From Paraburkholderia unamae (GTDB taxonomy: Bacteria > Pseudomonadota > Gammaproteobacteria > Burkholderiales > Burkholderiaceae): 64,000 bases of DNA. Position 1 is the stretch's first letter. The number at the start of each line of letters is the position of its first letter. The DNA lies in the NCBI RefSeq assembly GCF_003268775.1, contig NZ_QLSU01000033.1, positions 43,891 through 107,890 on the forward strand. The letters are read 5' to 3'. Position numbers and translations under genes: made by a program. Under the pieces are notes generated by a model that saw nothing but the letters and a program-made list of their open reading frames with translations, did not search any database and was not told the origin of the DNA. Shown here piece after piece: positions 45,447-54,902 of the stretch.

Positions 45447-47477
45447 ATGCGCATCAAACCTTCCATGGCAGCCGCACTGGCCGCGATGTCCTGCGCGTGC
45501 GCGCCGGCTTTCGCCGCCGCCGGAGCGGGGCTCTACGTTGTGCCTGGCGTCTTTTTCAGCGATGTCGCCACCGGCAAGCCGGGCGCCGACAACGCACCGG
45601 ACAGCAAGATCGATCCGGCGTTTCGCAACGCGCTCGACATGGCGGCAGCGAGCGCGCTGGTCGATCAAACGGCGCATGCTCGTTTTCCTGCCATCACGAG
45701 CACGATCGACAGCGGCAACCGCCAGCGTACGCTCGCGCTGTCCGTCCAGGTGACGCGTGCGTCCCGTTACAACATTGCGAAGACGGACGGCACGACGGAC
45801 ATCTATCAGCCCATCACGCTCAGCGCCTACGTGAGCAACCCGATGACCGGCGAAGTCCTCCAGTCGTTTGCGCAGACGCGCTACAGCGTGCAGACCGTCT
45901 CGGGCGACCCGGCCTCCCAGGACAACGCGGAGAAGGTGCGCGCGGCCTATCGCAGCGGTTTCGCCGCCCTGCTCGACAGCGTCCTGAGCGACGCCGCGAA
46001 AAACTTCAAACCCTATGTTGTCGAAGCCAAGGCCGCCGACACGTGGCACGGCTACCTGATTCTCGACAAGGGTTACGAGGCCGGCATCGGCAAGGGCGAC
46101 GTCATGGATAGCGACAACGCGGAAGTCCGCGTCGAGTATTCCGGCGCACACTACGCCGTGGCGGTGCCGGTGCTGGGCACGCCCCAAAGCGGCACGCTCT
46201 TCAGCCGCCCGACGACCATGGCGCTGTCCGACGTGCGCAAGCCTCGCGTGATCACGCTCGTGAGCGAGCACAACCCCGATCTCTCGGCGGCGGTCAGCAC
46301 GCAGCTGTTTGCGGACCAGCTCGGCACGAGCGCGTCGTTCGCTACGCTCCCGCTGAACACCAACTACAGCCAGGTGCAGGCGTCGATCGACCGTCATACC
46401 CAGATCGGCCACCAGGTGAGCGGGCAGCGCACGCTGCCCGACTATTTCATTCGCATGGTGCTGCCGCCGGCGAAGCAATACACGCTACCGACCAATCTCG
46501 CGTACAAGACGCAGCAGGTGTCGCAGGCATGGGCCTTCGCCGAGCTTGTCGCGCGCGACGGGCGTGTGCTGTATGCAACCGACGTCAACGACCGCATCGA
46601 CGATACGGTGACCAATGGCTCCGGCTTCGATCTCGCGGACCGCCGCGAAATCGTGCTCAAGAACGCCCTGACCGACCTGGCCGCACGCTTCGCGAAGGAC
46701 ATCCAGTTCCGCCCCATCTCGCTGAAACTCAGCGACGCGGACGGCGACACATTCAAGGTCGACGATCCCGGCGTGAGCCTGCCGGCCGGCGCAAGCTTTC
46801 GCGTCTATCACGACATCGGCCATGTCGCAGGCGTGGCGGACGACGTGTACGTACCGACGTGGGAGGCGAGCGTGACGGGCCACGGCGACGGCGGCACCCT
46901 CGTCGCGGCAACGGTCCTCCCCATTGCGGGCAAGCCGCCCAGGCCAGAACGCGGCGACGTCGTTCTCATGGACGGCATCGCCAATACCGCCGCCGGCGGC
47001 CAGCGGACCGCTTATTGCCCTGCGGAGAAGAGTCAGATGGGCGCGACCGCACTCGATCATTTCGATGCGCTCGCCTATGCCGCCGCCGCGCGCTCACACC
47101 TCTTCCTGGTGGACCCCGGTATCGCCGCGCTCGCGCAGGGCAAGATCGGCGGCCAGTCAGGCTTCGCCTCGGACCTGAGCCTGCAACCCGCCGCGCATGA
47201 CCGCTGCCTCGTCGGTCTGTATCGCATCGACCCCGCCGACCCGCAATGCAACGCCGGCGCATGCACCAGCACCTACAAGATTCGTCTCGGCTATCAATTG
47301 AAAACCGACGCGCAGGTCACGAGCCAGATGATCATGCAGCACGGCTTCACGTCGAGCGGCTATCCGGCGTCGACCACCGCCACGGACAGCACGTCGCTTC
47401 AGGCCGTCGATCTTGCGGGCGATACGCGAACCAATCTCGATGTCGTACTTAAACAGCTTTTGAGCAAGAACCCATAA
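45447..47477 (+). CDS. Large exported protein of unknown function (676 residues)
   Basis: A signal peptide (residues 1-25, ending AFA) is followed by a long periplasmic or surface protein with no membrane helix. The segments FRNALDMAAASALVDQTAHA and YSVQTVSGDPASQDNAEKVR look like a TolB-N or FlgT middle-domain-type fold, with later beta-rich parts (LDKGYEAGIGKGDVMDSDNA resembles the FlgT C-terminal domain). This fits a trans-envelope assembly factor, but no direct homologue comes to mind. It starts one base after the previous stop and is 14 bases before the next gene. Confidence 0.72.
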   Translation: MRIKPSMAAALAAMSCACAPAFAAAGAGLYVVPGVFFSDVATGKPGADNAPDSKIDPAFRNALDMAAASALVDQTAHARFPAITSTIDSGNRQRTLALSVQVTRASRYNIAKTDGTTDIYQPITLSAYVSNPMTGEVLQSFAQTRYSVQTVSGDPASQDNAEKVRAAYRSGFAALLDSVLSDAAKNFKPYVVEAKAADTWHGYLILDKGYEAGIGKGDVMDSDNAEVRVEYSGAHYAVAVPVLGTPQSGTLFSRPTTMALSDVRKPRVITLVSEHNPDLSAAVSTQLFADQLGTSASFATLPLNTNYSQVQASIDRHTQIGHQVSGQRTLPDYFIRMVLPPAKQYTLPTNLAYKTQQVSQAWAFAELVARDGRVLYATDVNDRIDDTVTNGSGFDLADRREIVLKNALTDLAARFAKDIQFRPISLKLSDADGDTFKVDDPGVSLPAGASFRVYHDIGHVAGVADDVYVPTWEASVTGHGDGGTLVAATVLPIAGKPPRPERGDVVLMDGIANTAAGGQRTAYCPAEKSQMGATALDHFDALAYAAAARSHLFLVDPGIAALAQGKIGGQSGFASDLSLQPAAHDRCLVGLYRIDPADPQCNAGACTSTYKIRLGYQLKTDAQVTSQMIMQHGFTSSGYPASTTATDSTSLQAVDLAGDTRTNLDVVLKQLLSKNP

Positions 47478-47491
47478 AAAAAGGAATCCTC

Positions 47492-48193
47492 ATGAAAACC
47501 ACGCGCAACGTTATCTGCACCCTCGCAATCGGCGCGGCCTGCGCAGGCCTCACCTCGCAGGCTTCGGCATTTGGCCTGAGCAACCTGACGGCCGCCGTGC
47601 CGGGCATGGGTGGCCAGAGCACCTCTGGAAGCGCCGTCAACGGCGGCAATATCGACACGTTCATCAAGACCGCGCACGATGCCGATCAGTTGATCACGAC
47701 GTCGACGCAATACATGCTCAACGGCGTCGCGGACCAGGACGTGATCGAAGACCAGAAGGCAAAGCGCGACGCAGCGAACAACATTGCCGATCCGAAGGAA
47801 CGCGACGCCGCGCTGGCGAAGCTCAATGCTGACGACGCGACCATCGTGCAGAAGGCCCTCGACAGCGACAAGGTGCAGGCGAAAATCTCGGCCATGAACA
47901 AGCACCAGCTCAGCCAGTTCAGCAATGCGGCGTTTTCCTTCATGGTCGGCGTGCTGAAGGACAAGCAACTGGCAGGCGAAAGCTCCTCGCTGGTATCCGG
48001 CGTGACCGCGAATCCGACGCTGCTCCCCCGCCTTTCTTCGCTCAAGGACGTTGTCTCGTCGGTCTCCTCGCAGGCGAACAATTCGGCGAAGATCGCCGAT
48101 GGCCTGGTCAAACTGGCCCAGTCCGGCAAGATCAGCAAGCTGCCGACCTCTGCCTCGGATACGCCCAAGCAAATGGGTAGCATGACTGACTAA
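47492..48193 (+). CDS. Secreted helical protein, last gene of the exported-protein operon
   Basis: A 233-residue protein with a clean signal peptide (MKTTRNVICTLAIGAACAG, cleavage after SQASA). The mature part is helical and Lys/Asp/Ala-rich with a Gly/Ser-rich start (PGMGGQSTSGSAVNGGN) and no Cys. GGAA lies before the ATG. It could be the exported substrate of the operon or a periplasmic helper. Unknown family. A GC hairpin follows at 48212-48235. Confidence 0.72.
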   Translation: MKTTRNVICTLAIGAACAGLTSQASAFGLSNLTAAVPGMGGQSTSGSAVNGGNIDTFIKTAHDADQLITTSTQYMLNGVADQDVIEDQKAKRDAANNIADPKERDAALAKLNADDATIVQKALDSDKVQAKISAMNKHQLSQFSNAAFSFMVGVLKDKQLAGESSSLVSGVTANPTLLPRLSSLKDVVSSVSSQANNSAKIADGLVKLAQSGKISKLPTSASDTPKQMGSMTD

Positions 48194-48211
48194 GGCATGG
48201 CGCCCGGTTCT

Positions 48212-48235
48212 GCGCAAGCCTTCACGGGTTTGCGC
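48212..48235 (+). terminator. Probable terminator of the exported-protein operon
   Basis: GCGCAA (48212-48217) pairs with TTGCGC (48230-48235), with partial GCC/GGG pairing inside the loop, about 20 bases after the stop. The following T-run is weak (GGAATTT). Confidence 0.45.
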
Positions 48236-48360
48236 GGAATTTCGCAAGCTGTCGCTGGGCTGACCGCTGTCATCGACGAATATAACCGGCAGCGCTGCTT
48301 GAACGAAACTTGCGCGTACCACAACCATTCGTTATTATTTTTATAACAAATGGAGGAGAC

Positions 48361-48891
48361 ATGCCTCTCGTCGAACCACGCCTGGCCGCCCTGACTTCCG
48401 TAGCGCGCCGGGTGGACGCTTCCCATGAGATCTCCTGGCTCCTGGCCTATCCCATGTTTCAAGACGCGTTACGAAGGGAAGAGACGAGTTTCGAAGCGCT
48501 GGCGGCTTACGTCAAGCTTCCGGCACTGAGGAGAATCGCGCAGGATGGAGATCCGCAATCGGCTCGATGGACGGATCTCAGCAGAGTGCGCGCGTCATAC
48601 ATCGAAGTCAGCACGACCTGTGTCGTGGACGCCGTACGCGGCCAGTTGTCGACCCATCTCGCGACTGCCTGCGAACCGTCGGATGCACTCGAAACGCTCT
48701 CGCTCACATTTCCTGCGGAAATGGTTCCATTCGTCGCGAGACCGCCGTGCTTGCTCAGCCCCGGCGACGGCATCTTCCTCGATAGCTGGCAACGCTTCTT
48801 CGCGTACTGGTCCCGTCACGACAGGACAATCCCGCTGCTAGCGGTCGATTGGCCCATCCTGTATGGATGCATGGTGAGGATGACGCCCTGA
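48361..48891 (+). CDS. Hypothetical protein, 176 residues
   Basis: A cytoplasmic protein, no signal or membrane segments. GGAGGAG lies five bases before the ATG at 48361, and an AT-rich GTTAT/ATAAC inverted element (48331-48347) lies upstream, so expression is likely. The sequence (LAALTSVARRVDASHEISWL, SWQRFFAYWSRHDRTIPLLA) matches nothing I recognise. It follows the exported-protein operon and may be functionally linked; that is a guess. Confidence 0.6.
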   Translation: MPLVEPRLAALTSVARRVDASHEISWLLAYPMFQDALRREETSFEALAAYVKLPALRRIAQDGDPQSARWTDLSRVRASYIEVSTTCVVDAVRGQLSTHLATACEPSDALETLSLTFPAEMVPFVARPPCLLSPGDGIFLDSWQRFFAYWSRHDRTIPLLAVDWPILYGCMVRMTP

Positions 48892-48930
48892 GGCGGCCAC
48901 CATTTTTTATTTGGCGACAGCACTTGCGCG

Positions 48931-49548
48931 CTACCGTACCTGATTGTTATAAGCGCTGTCCAGCGCCGCCCGCACCAGGAACATGCCGCCGGTCGTCCGC
49001 GAGCCGCTCGCCTGTTTCGGCAGCAAGGCCAGGATGCCCTTCATCGCGTACAGCATGATCAGCGCGCCCGCCAGGTCGCCGACGAACATGCTGAAGAAGC
49101 TCTCGAACCAGTCTTTCGTCGTGCCGGTCAGCGCAAACCACACGTGATGGAACAGCGGATTCGCAACCGAATACGCAATCGCCATGATAAGGAGCCGCTT
49201 CGGCGTAAGGTTTGTCAGCGACGCACGCAGGTCGTAGTATTCAAGCGCGAGCCGGTAAACCACATACGGGGCGAGTGAGCCAAGGACCGCTCCCGCGATT
49301 GCTCGAACCGGATCGTGAGGAAACCAGTAGAGGAAGTCCACCAGCAGGCCCGCAATCAGCAAGCCAAAGAAGCCATCGACACCCACCAGCAGCGTGCCCA
49401 GCAGACGCACTCCCGATGGGAGATAGATCCAGTTTACGCCCCGTACAAACGACGTGTGCGTGAACACCTCCTGATTGATCCACAGAGACAGCAGAAACGC
49501 GACGGCCGTGCCAGTGATCGACCAGACATGCAAACGTAAGCTACCCAC
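48931..49548 (-). CDS. Integral membrane protein, MASE1-like
   Basis: A 205-residue inner-membrane protein with five or six helices (about 10-25, 42-70, 80-100, 115-135, 150-178). WIYLPSGVRLLGTLLVG and FLYWFPHDPVRAIAGAVLGS resemble MASE1-type sensory membrane regions, but no output domain is attached. It is convergent with the hypothetical gene at 48361 and divergent from the MarR-like gene. Confidence 0.7.
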   Translation of the reverse strand: MGSLRLHVWSITGTAVAFLLSLWINQEVFTHTSFVRGVNWIYLPSGVRLLGTLLVGVDGFFGLLIAGLLVDFLYWFPHDPVRAIAGAVLGSLAPYVVYRLALEYYDLRASLTNLTPKRLLIMAIAYSVANPLFHHVWFALTGTTKDWFESFFSMFVGDLAGALIMLYAMKGILALLPKQASGSRTTGGMFLVRAALDSAYNNQVR

Positions 49549-49641
49549 GGCGGTATAATCTCGTCATTCGTTTTGATTGGCCGCATCATAGCTCACTGGA
49601 GCATCGTCTCGCGCTCCGCCACCTTGAACGTTGCGCAAACG

Positions 49642-49989
49642 ATGAAACGTCCCGCTGACATTTATCTTCGATTTCTGCAATTGGCCGAAGCGCTGCGTGG
49701 CCTGCCAGCGCTGCCGGTGCTCGATCCGCTCGAAGAAAAAATTCTGGAGTTCGTGGCTCGCGCGACGCAAAAAAACGATCGACTTTCCGTTCGCGACATG
49801 ATGGCGCACAGCGAGCTGGGTTCGCCGGCAACGCTCCATGCGCGCGTCACATCGATGCGGGAAAAAGGCTGGCTCACGCTGACCGACACGGAAGACGCAC
49901 GTCGCAAGCAGATCGAGCTGACGCCCGCCGCGCTCAAGCATTTCGACAAACTCGCAGAAGCGTTTGCAAAAGCCGCAAAAGGCTCCTAG
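49642..49989 (+). CDS. MarR-like winged-helix transcriptional regulator
   Basis: A 115-residue protein. A helix-turn-helix with wing is visible: LEEKILEFVARATQ, DMMAHSELGSPATLHARVTS, MREKGWLTLTDTEDARRKQI and ELTPAALKHFDKL. The dimerisation helices are short for MarR. The ATG at 49642 is used because it starts the domain, though it lacks a strong ribosome-binding site. A TATAAT at 49554-49559 could be its -10 box. It may regulate the divergent membrane protein. Confidence 0.8.
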   Translation: MKRPADIYLRFLQLAEALRGLPALPVLDPLEEKILEFVARATQKNDRLSVRDMMAHSELGSPATLHARVTSMREKGWLTLTDTEDARRKQIELTPAALKHFDKLAEAFAKAAKGS

Positions 49990-50090
49990 CTTGCCCGAAA
50001 GCTCGATTGAATCGACATGTCCGATGATCGGATTTTCGAGATCAGGAAACTTCGCATACCTAAAGCTATCCGCCAGCCAGCGCACGCGCC

Positions 50091-50999
50091 TCAACAATCG
50101 GCAATCAAATGGCGCTTGAACCACTGCGCGGCGCACTGGCTGGTCCTCTCGAAGTGCTCCACATAGGGCGTAAAGTGTCCGCCTGAAATCATCACGAGCT
50201 CCTTCGGTTGCAGCGCTTCCTCATACGCACGCAGGCACAAATCTGTCGCCGTCAACGTGTCCGCTTCCGCGACAATCATCAGCAGCGGCGTCGGGCTAAT
50301 GCGCGCGATGTAGATGCCGGGTTCGTTTTCACGAGAAAGCTCGGCGCTACGCAAGGTCACTTCGTTGCGCCAGTTCGGCGCGAACGTGGCCGTGGCCGCG
50401 AAAAACGCGTGACTGTCGGCTCCCGCCATCGCGCAGGGCTCGGCCGGATCGGCGCTCGTCGCGAGCAGCATGGCCGGTACGCCGCCTGCAAAGCGGCGTG
50501 CCCGGTCCGCCTCGAAGCGACCCAGCAGCGCCGGAACATGGTCGGCGCGCGTGCGGCGCAATGCCGATTGATAGCCGCTGATCTGGGGCACCTGCGACAC
50601 CACACACCTTACGCGCCGATCGATCGCGGCAATTTCAAGCACGTGGCCGCCGCTGAAACTCGAACCCCAGATCCCGATGCGCGTCGCGTCCACCTCGGTC
50701 CGGGCCGCCACGAAGCTGATCGCATCGCGATAGCCGCGCTTCTGCAAAGCCGGATCGACTTCCTGGCGCGGCATCCCTTCGCTCTCGCCGAAATTGCGGT
50801 GATCGTAGACGAGCACGACGAAACCCGCCCCGGCGAACACCTCGGCGTAACGATCGAGATACTGTTCCTTGACCGCCGAAAAGCCGTGCGCCATCACGAT
50901 GGCCGGGTGTCCCCCCGCACGCGGCGACGGCACCGGCAGATAGAGCCAGCCGCGCAGCCGCGCGCCCTCGGACAGAAACTCCACGTTTTTGCGTTCCAT
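50091..50999 (-). CDS. Alpha/beta hydrolase (dienelactone/X-Pro peptidase-like)
   Basis: A 302-residue serine hydrolase: LRGWLYLPVPSPRAGGHPAI start, MAHGFSAVKEQYLD oxyanion region, the nucleophile elbow IGIWGSSFSGGH, the acid in IVAEADTLT and the His in ISGGHFTPY. It fits the COG1073-type group. The ATG at 50999 has GAGGGA upstream. It follows the AraC gene by 97 bases on the same strand and may be under its control. Confidence 0.88.
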   Translation of the reverse strand: MERKNVEFLSEGARLRGWLYLPVPSPRAGGHPAIVMAHGFSAVKEQYLDRYAEVFAGAGFVVLVYDHRNFGESEGMPRQEVDPALQKRGYRDAISFVAARTEVDATRIGIWGSSFSGGHVLEIAAIDRRVRCVVSQVPQISGYQSALRRTRADHVPALLGRFEADRARRFAGGVPAMLLATSADPAEPCAMAGADSHAFFAATATFAPNWRNEVTLRSAELSRENEPGIYIARISPTPLLMIVAEADTLTATDLCLRAYEEALQPKELVMISGGHFTPYVEHFERTSQCAAQWFKRHLIADC

Positions 51000-51096
51000 T
51001 GCGTATCCCTCTTCAGTCATGTGCGCGCAAGTGGCGGCGCACGTGTCTCACGATACGCAAATACCGCGCGTGGCGCGCCGCAAGTCAGGACATGCG

Positions 51097-51924
51097 CTAC
51101 GCCGTTTCGGACAACCTGAAATACGCGCTTGGCGTTGTGCCCGTCACGCGACGGAACATCGCCGCAAAGGCCCCCGGCGTTTCGTAGCCAAGCGCGAGGC
51201 TCACTTCGGCGACGGGCGTCCCGCCGGCCAGCAACGGCAGCGCATGCTGGACACGCATGAGTTGACGCCAGTGCACGAACGAGACGCCGGTTTCGGCGAG
51301 AAAGAGGCGCGCGAGCGTGCGCGTCGATGCGCCGGCTTCGTCGGCCCATGCGTCGAGCGTGCGCGCATCGGCCGGGGCACGAAGCATCGCATCGCAAACG
51401 CGTTTGAGGCGCCGGTCGCCGCCACCCGGCATACGCAGCGGGTACCCCGGCACCCATTCGATTTCGGCGAGCAGATGCGCAATCACGAGCGCGTCGCGCC
51501 CGGCAGGCTCATTGTCGAGCGGTATCGAAACGGCGCGAAGAATCAACTCGCGCAGCAGCGGCGTCACGTTGACGGCATGCGGTGTCTCGGGGAAACCGTG
51601 CGGGCAGCTTTCGGCGCGAATGTACGGGCTGCGCAGCGACACGGCGCCGCGCGCGCGCATCGCGTGAGGCATACCGGCGGGCATCCAGAGCGCACGCTGT
51701 GGCGCAAGCAGCCACAGCGACTGCCCGACCGTCACTTCGATGGCGCCGTGCGTCGCGTAGATCAGTTGAGCGCGGACATGCCGGTGCTCGCCCACCGTCA
51801 AGCCGTCCGCATATTCCTTGGCCATCACGGAGGCGGGACCGGCCGCGCGGTCATAGTCGGCGGGATTCGTACTGCGGGTCGCGGGCAGTGCGGACGAGCA
51901 TCGTGGCGCGGCATCAGGCGACAT
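51097..51924 (-). CDS. AraC family transcriptional regulator
   Basis: A 275-residue regulator with a cupin sensor domain (GEHRHVRAQLIYATHGAIEV, MPAGMPHAMRARG) and a C-terminal double HTH (TLDAWADEAGASTRTLARLF, then EVSLALGYETPGAFAAMFRR). This cupin-type AraC group often controls adjacent transporters or hydrolases. The hydrolase gene lies just downstream. Confidence 0.92.
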   Translation of the reverse strand: MSPDAAPRCSSALPATRSTNPADYDRAAGPASVMAKEYADGLTVGEHRHVRAQLIYATHGAIEVTVGQSLWLLAPQRALWMPAGMPHAMRARGAVSLRSPYIRAESCPHGFPETPHAVNVTPLLRELILRAVSIPLDNEPAGRDALVIAHLLAEIEWVPGYPLRMPGGGDRRLKRVCDAMLRAPADARTLDAWADEAGASTRTLARLFLAETGVSFVHWRQLMRVQHALPLLAGGTPVAEVSLALGYETPGAFAAMFRRVTGTTPSAYFRLSETA

Positions 51925-52305
51925 GATCGGGCGGGAAGCGAAAACGAGTCAGTATAGTTCGCCCCGCATCTGGCGGCGCCATTCTGCGATCGGCTTACCG
52001 GTCATTGACGGTTTCATCACGCAGACTCATGCCCCCCGGATATCGATTCACGGCGATCCGGTATTTGGCCACAGCAGGCCATTTGAGGTTTGAAACAAGG
52101 ATGCTAAAGTCACCCGGAACCCGCGGTTAGCTGGGCCCGACCGCAAGTGGATGGCGACGCTCGACATGCCCGGGCCTCGCTTGCCGCCGTCGAATCGACA
52201 TTCCGGATACGCCGCGACGCACGGGATCGATGCGCCGTCATCGATCGCAGTCCGCGGGACATTTGCCATGACAATGCCACGCGTTCATCTGGAGCCCACA
52301 AGGCA
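51925..52305. other. Divergent intergenic region, AraC / sigma-54 activator
   Basis: About 380 bases. A TGGCC/GGCCA inverted pair lies near 52067-52082. No -24/-12 sigma-54 promoter was recognised. Open frames upstream of 52306 lack similarity. Confidence 0.3.
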
Positions 52306-54624
52306 ATGAATACCCTCCCCTTCGCGGCGCCTGCCGGAGCCAGCGCGGACGACGACGCGTTCATTGGCGAAGCGCCGGCGTTTCGCCAACTGGTCAGGAT
52401 GATCGATCGCGTCGCGCCCACCGATCACGCGTTGCTCATCATCGGACCCACCGGGTCGGGCAAGGAACTCGTCGCGCGCCGCGTGCACACGCGCAGCCTG
52501 CGCCACGATCAACCGTTCGTCGACGTGAATTGCGGTGCGATTCCCGAGCATCTGGTCGAAGCGGAATTGTTCGGGCACGTCAAGGGCGCGTTCACCGGCG
52601 CGGGCGAGAGTCGTCCGGGGCTCTTGCAGCAGGTCGGCAAAGGCACGCTGCTGCTCGACGAGATCGGCGAGTTGCCCCTCGCGCTCCAACCCAAACTGCT
52701 GCGCGCACTCGAAACGCGGACGTTCCGCCCGGTCGGCGCGTCGTCGAGCCTGCGCTTCGAGGGGCGCGTGGTCGCCTCGACTCACCGGGATCTGCGCGAA
52801 CTGGCCCACCAGGGGCTGTTTCGCGAGGACCTGTTTTACCGGCTCGCGGTGTTCGTGCTGGCCGTGCCCGGGCTCGACCAGCGCGTCGAAGACATCGCGG
52901 CGCTCGCCGCCCATTTCGCCTCGCAGCAGGCGCGCCGCATCGAGTTTTCGCCGGCCGCCATCAGGCGGCTCGGCCGGCATGCCTGGCCCGGTCATATCCG
53001 GCAATTGCGCAATCTGATCAGCCAGTTGAGCGTGCTCGCCGAACACCCGCTGATCGATGAAGACACGCTCGAGCCGTTTCTGCGCAGCGAAACGGCCGGG
53101 TCGGTTTCGCGCGCCGCGCTCGCGGACATGCTGCTGCAACTCGAAGGACGGGACAAACTCGCCGCCGCCGAAGACCTCCTCATCGATCGCGCGCTGGAGC
53201 GCAGCGCAGGCAACAAGAGCGCCGCCGCCAGCCTGCTCGGCGTCGGGCGCAAGACCGTCGAACGCCGCCTGAAGTCGCGCGAGGCGCACCATCGCGAAGC
53301 CCACAAGAGCCTTGAACTGGCGAGCGCGCTTGTCGATGCCGCGCGCTTCGCCGAGGCCATTCCTCATTTGCGGCGTTGCCTCGAAGCGGTCCAGACAAAC
53401 CGCGACGAGGCCGGCGCGCGCCGCACCCAGTTCGACGCCTACCGGCTGCTCGGCATGAGCCTGCGCAGCGTGCACGGCTGGCTGTACGCGGAAGCGACGG
53501 CCTGCTACGCGGCGGCGCTCGAAATCGGCGCCGGGGTTTGCGAGCCCGGCGAAATCGCGGCGATCCAGTTCGGGATCTGGACCACCCAGTTGACCACGCT
53601 CCAGCTCAAGCAGGCGCGCGCAAGCGCGCAGGAGATGTTGCAGCGCGCCCAGAACAGCGGGGAGCGCGTGTCGCTCGACGAAGCGCACGTCGCCATGGCC
53701 AATACGCTCTACTGGCTCGGCGACAGCGAAGAAGCGCTCGCCTGCCTCGCGCGCGGCAATCTGCTCGGCGTGACGCGAGACGATGTGCGCACGGGTTCGC
53801 AGGGCATCGATCTGGCGAGCCTCGCGTTGACATTCGAGGGCCTGGCCGCCTACCAGATCGGCGAGTTCGGACAGGCCCGGCGCGCGATGGAAATGCTGAT
53901 CCTGCGCGCCAGCGAGCCGGGTACGCACGCGCTGGCGCACGCCGTCAATCTGCAAGGCGCCGCGTGGCTGGCTTGCCTGTTCGACGATCGGACGCGGCGC
54001 GGGCCGCTCGCGAGCGAGCTCGAATCGGTGTCGATCGCCAACGGCTTCGCTTTCTATCGCGGCATGGGCCAGATATTTCGCGGCGCCCATCTCAGCGCGC
54101 AAGGGTTGAACGCGCAAGCCGAAGCCGTCATGCTCGACGGTTACGACAATCACATGATCTGCAACGGCGGCGCGCTGTTCCATTCCTTCAAGATGTGGCA
54201 GCACGGCGAACTGCTGCTGCGATCCGGCCGCGCGCAGCAATGCGAAACGATGCTGGCCGCGGCGGTCGACGAGACCCTCGCGCGCCAGGAGCGCGCCCAT
54301 CTCGGCGAACTGCTGGTCACCCGCGCGCGGGCGCAGTGGGCGCTCGGAGACTTGACGTCCGCCGAACAGGGACTCCGCACCGCTCTTTCAACGGCGCTCG
54401 CGTTCGGTGCGGTACCCGCGCGCGTGGATGCCGCGCGCTATCTCGCCGAGTTCCTGCGCGCCACAGATCGACGCGCCGAAGCGATCGACACGCTTGCTCG
54501 CGGGTTGCGGGAACAGTCGGCCGATTCCACCCGCCGCATTGCAGACGCCATCGCGTTGCTGGCCGAACTGCGCCACGACGCTTCGCTCGAACCGGGCGCC
54601 CAGGGACCCGCCGCGGGTAGCTAA
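52306..54624 (+). CDS. Sigma-54-type AAA+ activator with internal HTH and long helical tail
   Basis: A 772-residue protein. The AAA+ module comes first: Walker A GPTGSGKE at 47-54, the sigma-54 contact loop GAFTGA at 94-99, Walker B LLLDEIGE at 115-122 and WPGHIRQLRN near 227-236. A Fis-type HTH (NKSAAASLLGVGRKTVERRL) lies at about 303-322. Then come 450 residues of TPR-like helical repeats with no enzyme motif. Usual activators end at the HTH and carry a sensor domain in front; here the sensor-like part is behind. The target is unknown; no -24/-12 promoter was found nearby. Confidence 0.85.
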   Translation: MNTLPFAAPAGASADDDAFIGEAPAFRQLVRMIDRVAPTDHALLIIGPTGSGKELVARRVHTRSLRHDQPFVDVNCGAIPEHLVEAELFGHVKGAFTGAGESRPGLLQQVGKGTLLLDEIGELPLALQPKLLRALETRTFRPVGASSSLRFEGRVVASTHRDLRELAHQGLFREDLFYRLAVFVLAVPGLDQRVEDIAALAAHFASQQARRIEFSPAAIRRLGRHAWPGHIRQLRNLISQLSVLAEHPLIDEDTLEPFLRSETAGSVSRAALADMLLQLEGRDKLAAAEDLLIDRALERSAGNKSAAASLLGVGRKTVERRLKSREAHHREAHKSLELASALVDAARFAEAIPHLRRCLEAVQTNRDEAGARRTQFDAYRLLGMSLRSVHGWLYAEATACYAAALEIGAGVCEPGEIAAIQFGIWTTQLTTLQLKQARASAQEMLQRAQNSGERVSLDEAHVAMANTLYWLGDSEEALACLARGNLLGVTRDDVRTGSQGIDLASLALTFEGLAAYQIGEFGQARRAMEMLILRASEPGTHALAHAVNLQGAAWLACLFDDRTRRGPLASELESVSIANGFAFYRGMGQIFRGAHLSAQGLNAQAEAVMLDGYDNHMICNGGALFHSFKMWQHGELLLRSGRAQQCETMLAAAVDETLARQERAHLGELLVTRARAQWALGDLTSAEQGLRTALSTALAFGAVPARVDAARYLAEFLRATDRRAEAIDTLARGLREQSADSTRRIADAIALLAELRHDASLEPGAQGPAAGS

Positions 54625-54902
54625 GCCACCCCCAACTCAGTTACCCCGCCAGATCGGCCGGAGTGGTCGAAATCGTCCACTCCCCGCCGTTTACGCGGAC
54701 GGAATCGTCCTGCTCCCCCCCCTCACGCGTCGCCACCTCCCGCCACCACGGGGCCGTGGAACGCTGGCGCAATCGTTGCTTACCCTGTGATATTCGGCAC
54801 CGGGAAAAGGCCGACCCGCCCGCACCGAACTCACAACGGGGGACGCCCTGCAATACGCAATTCGCGTGCATGGCGTATCGATTCGACCGTAAGGCAAAAA
54901 TA

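Noticed and set aside
45228..46478. 416-codon minus-strand open frame opposite the exported-protein operon
   Set aside because: Arg/His/Val-rich shadow; the plus strand has signal peptides, overlapping starts and good spacing.
48941..48955. Third copy of TTGTTATAA resembling the promoter motif at 43163 and 48341
   Set aside because: It lies inside the coding end of the membrane protein gene, and AT-rich 9-mers can recur by chance.
52285..54300. 671-codon minus-strand open frame opposite the sigma-54 activator
   Set aside because: Composition rich in Arg, Gly, Gln and His with no motif; shadow of the plus-strand gene.
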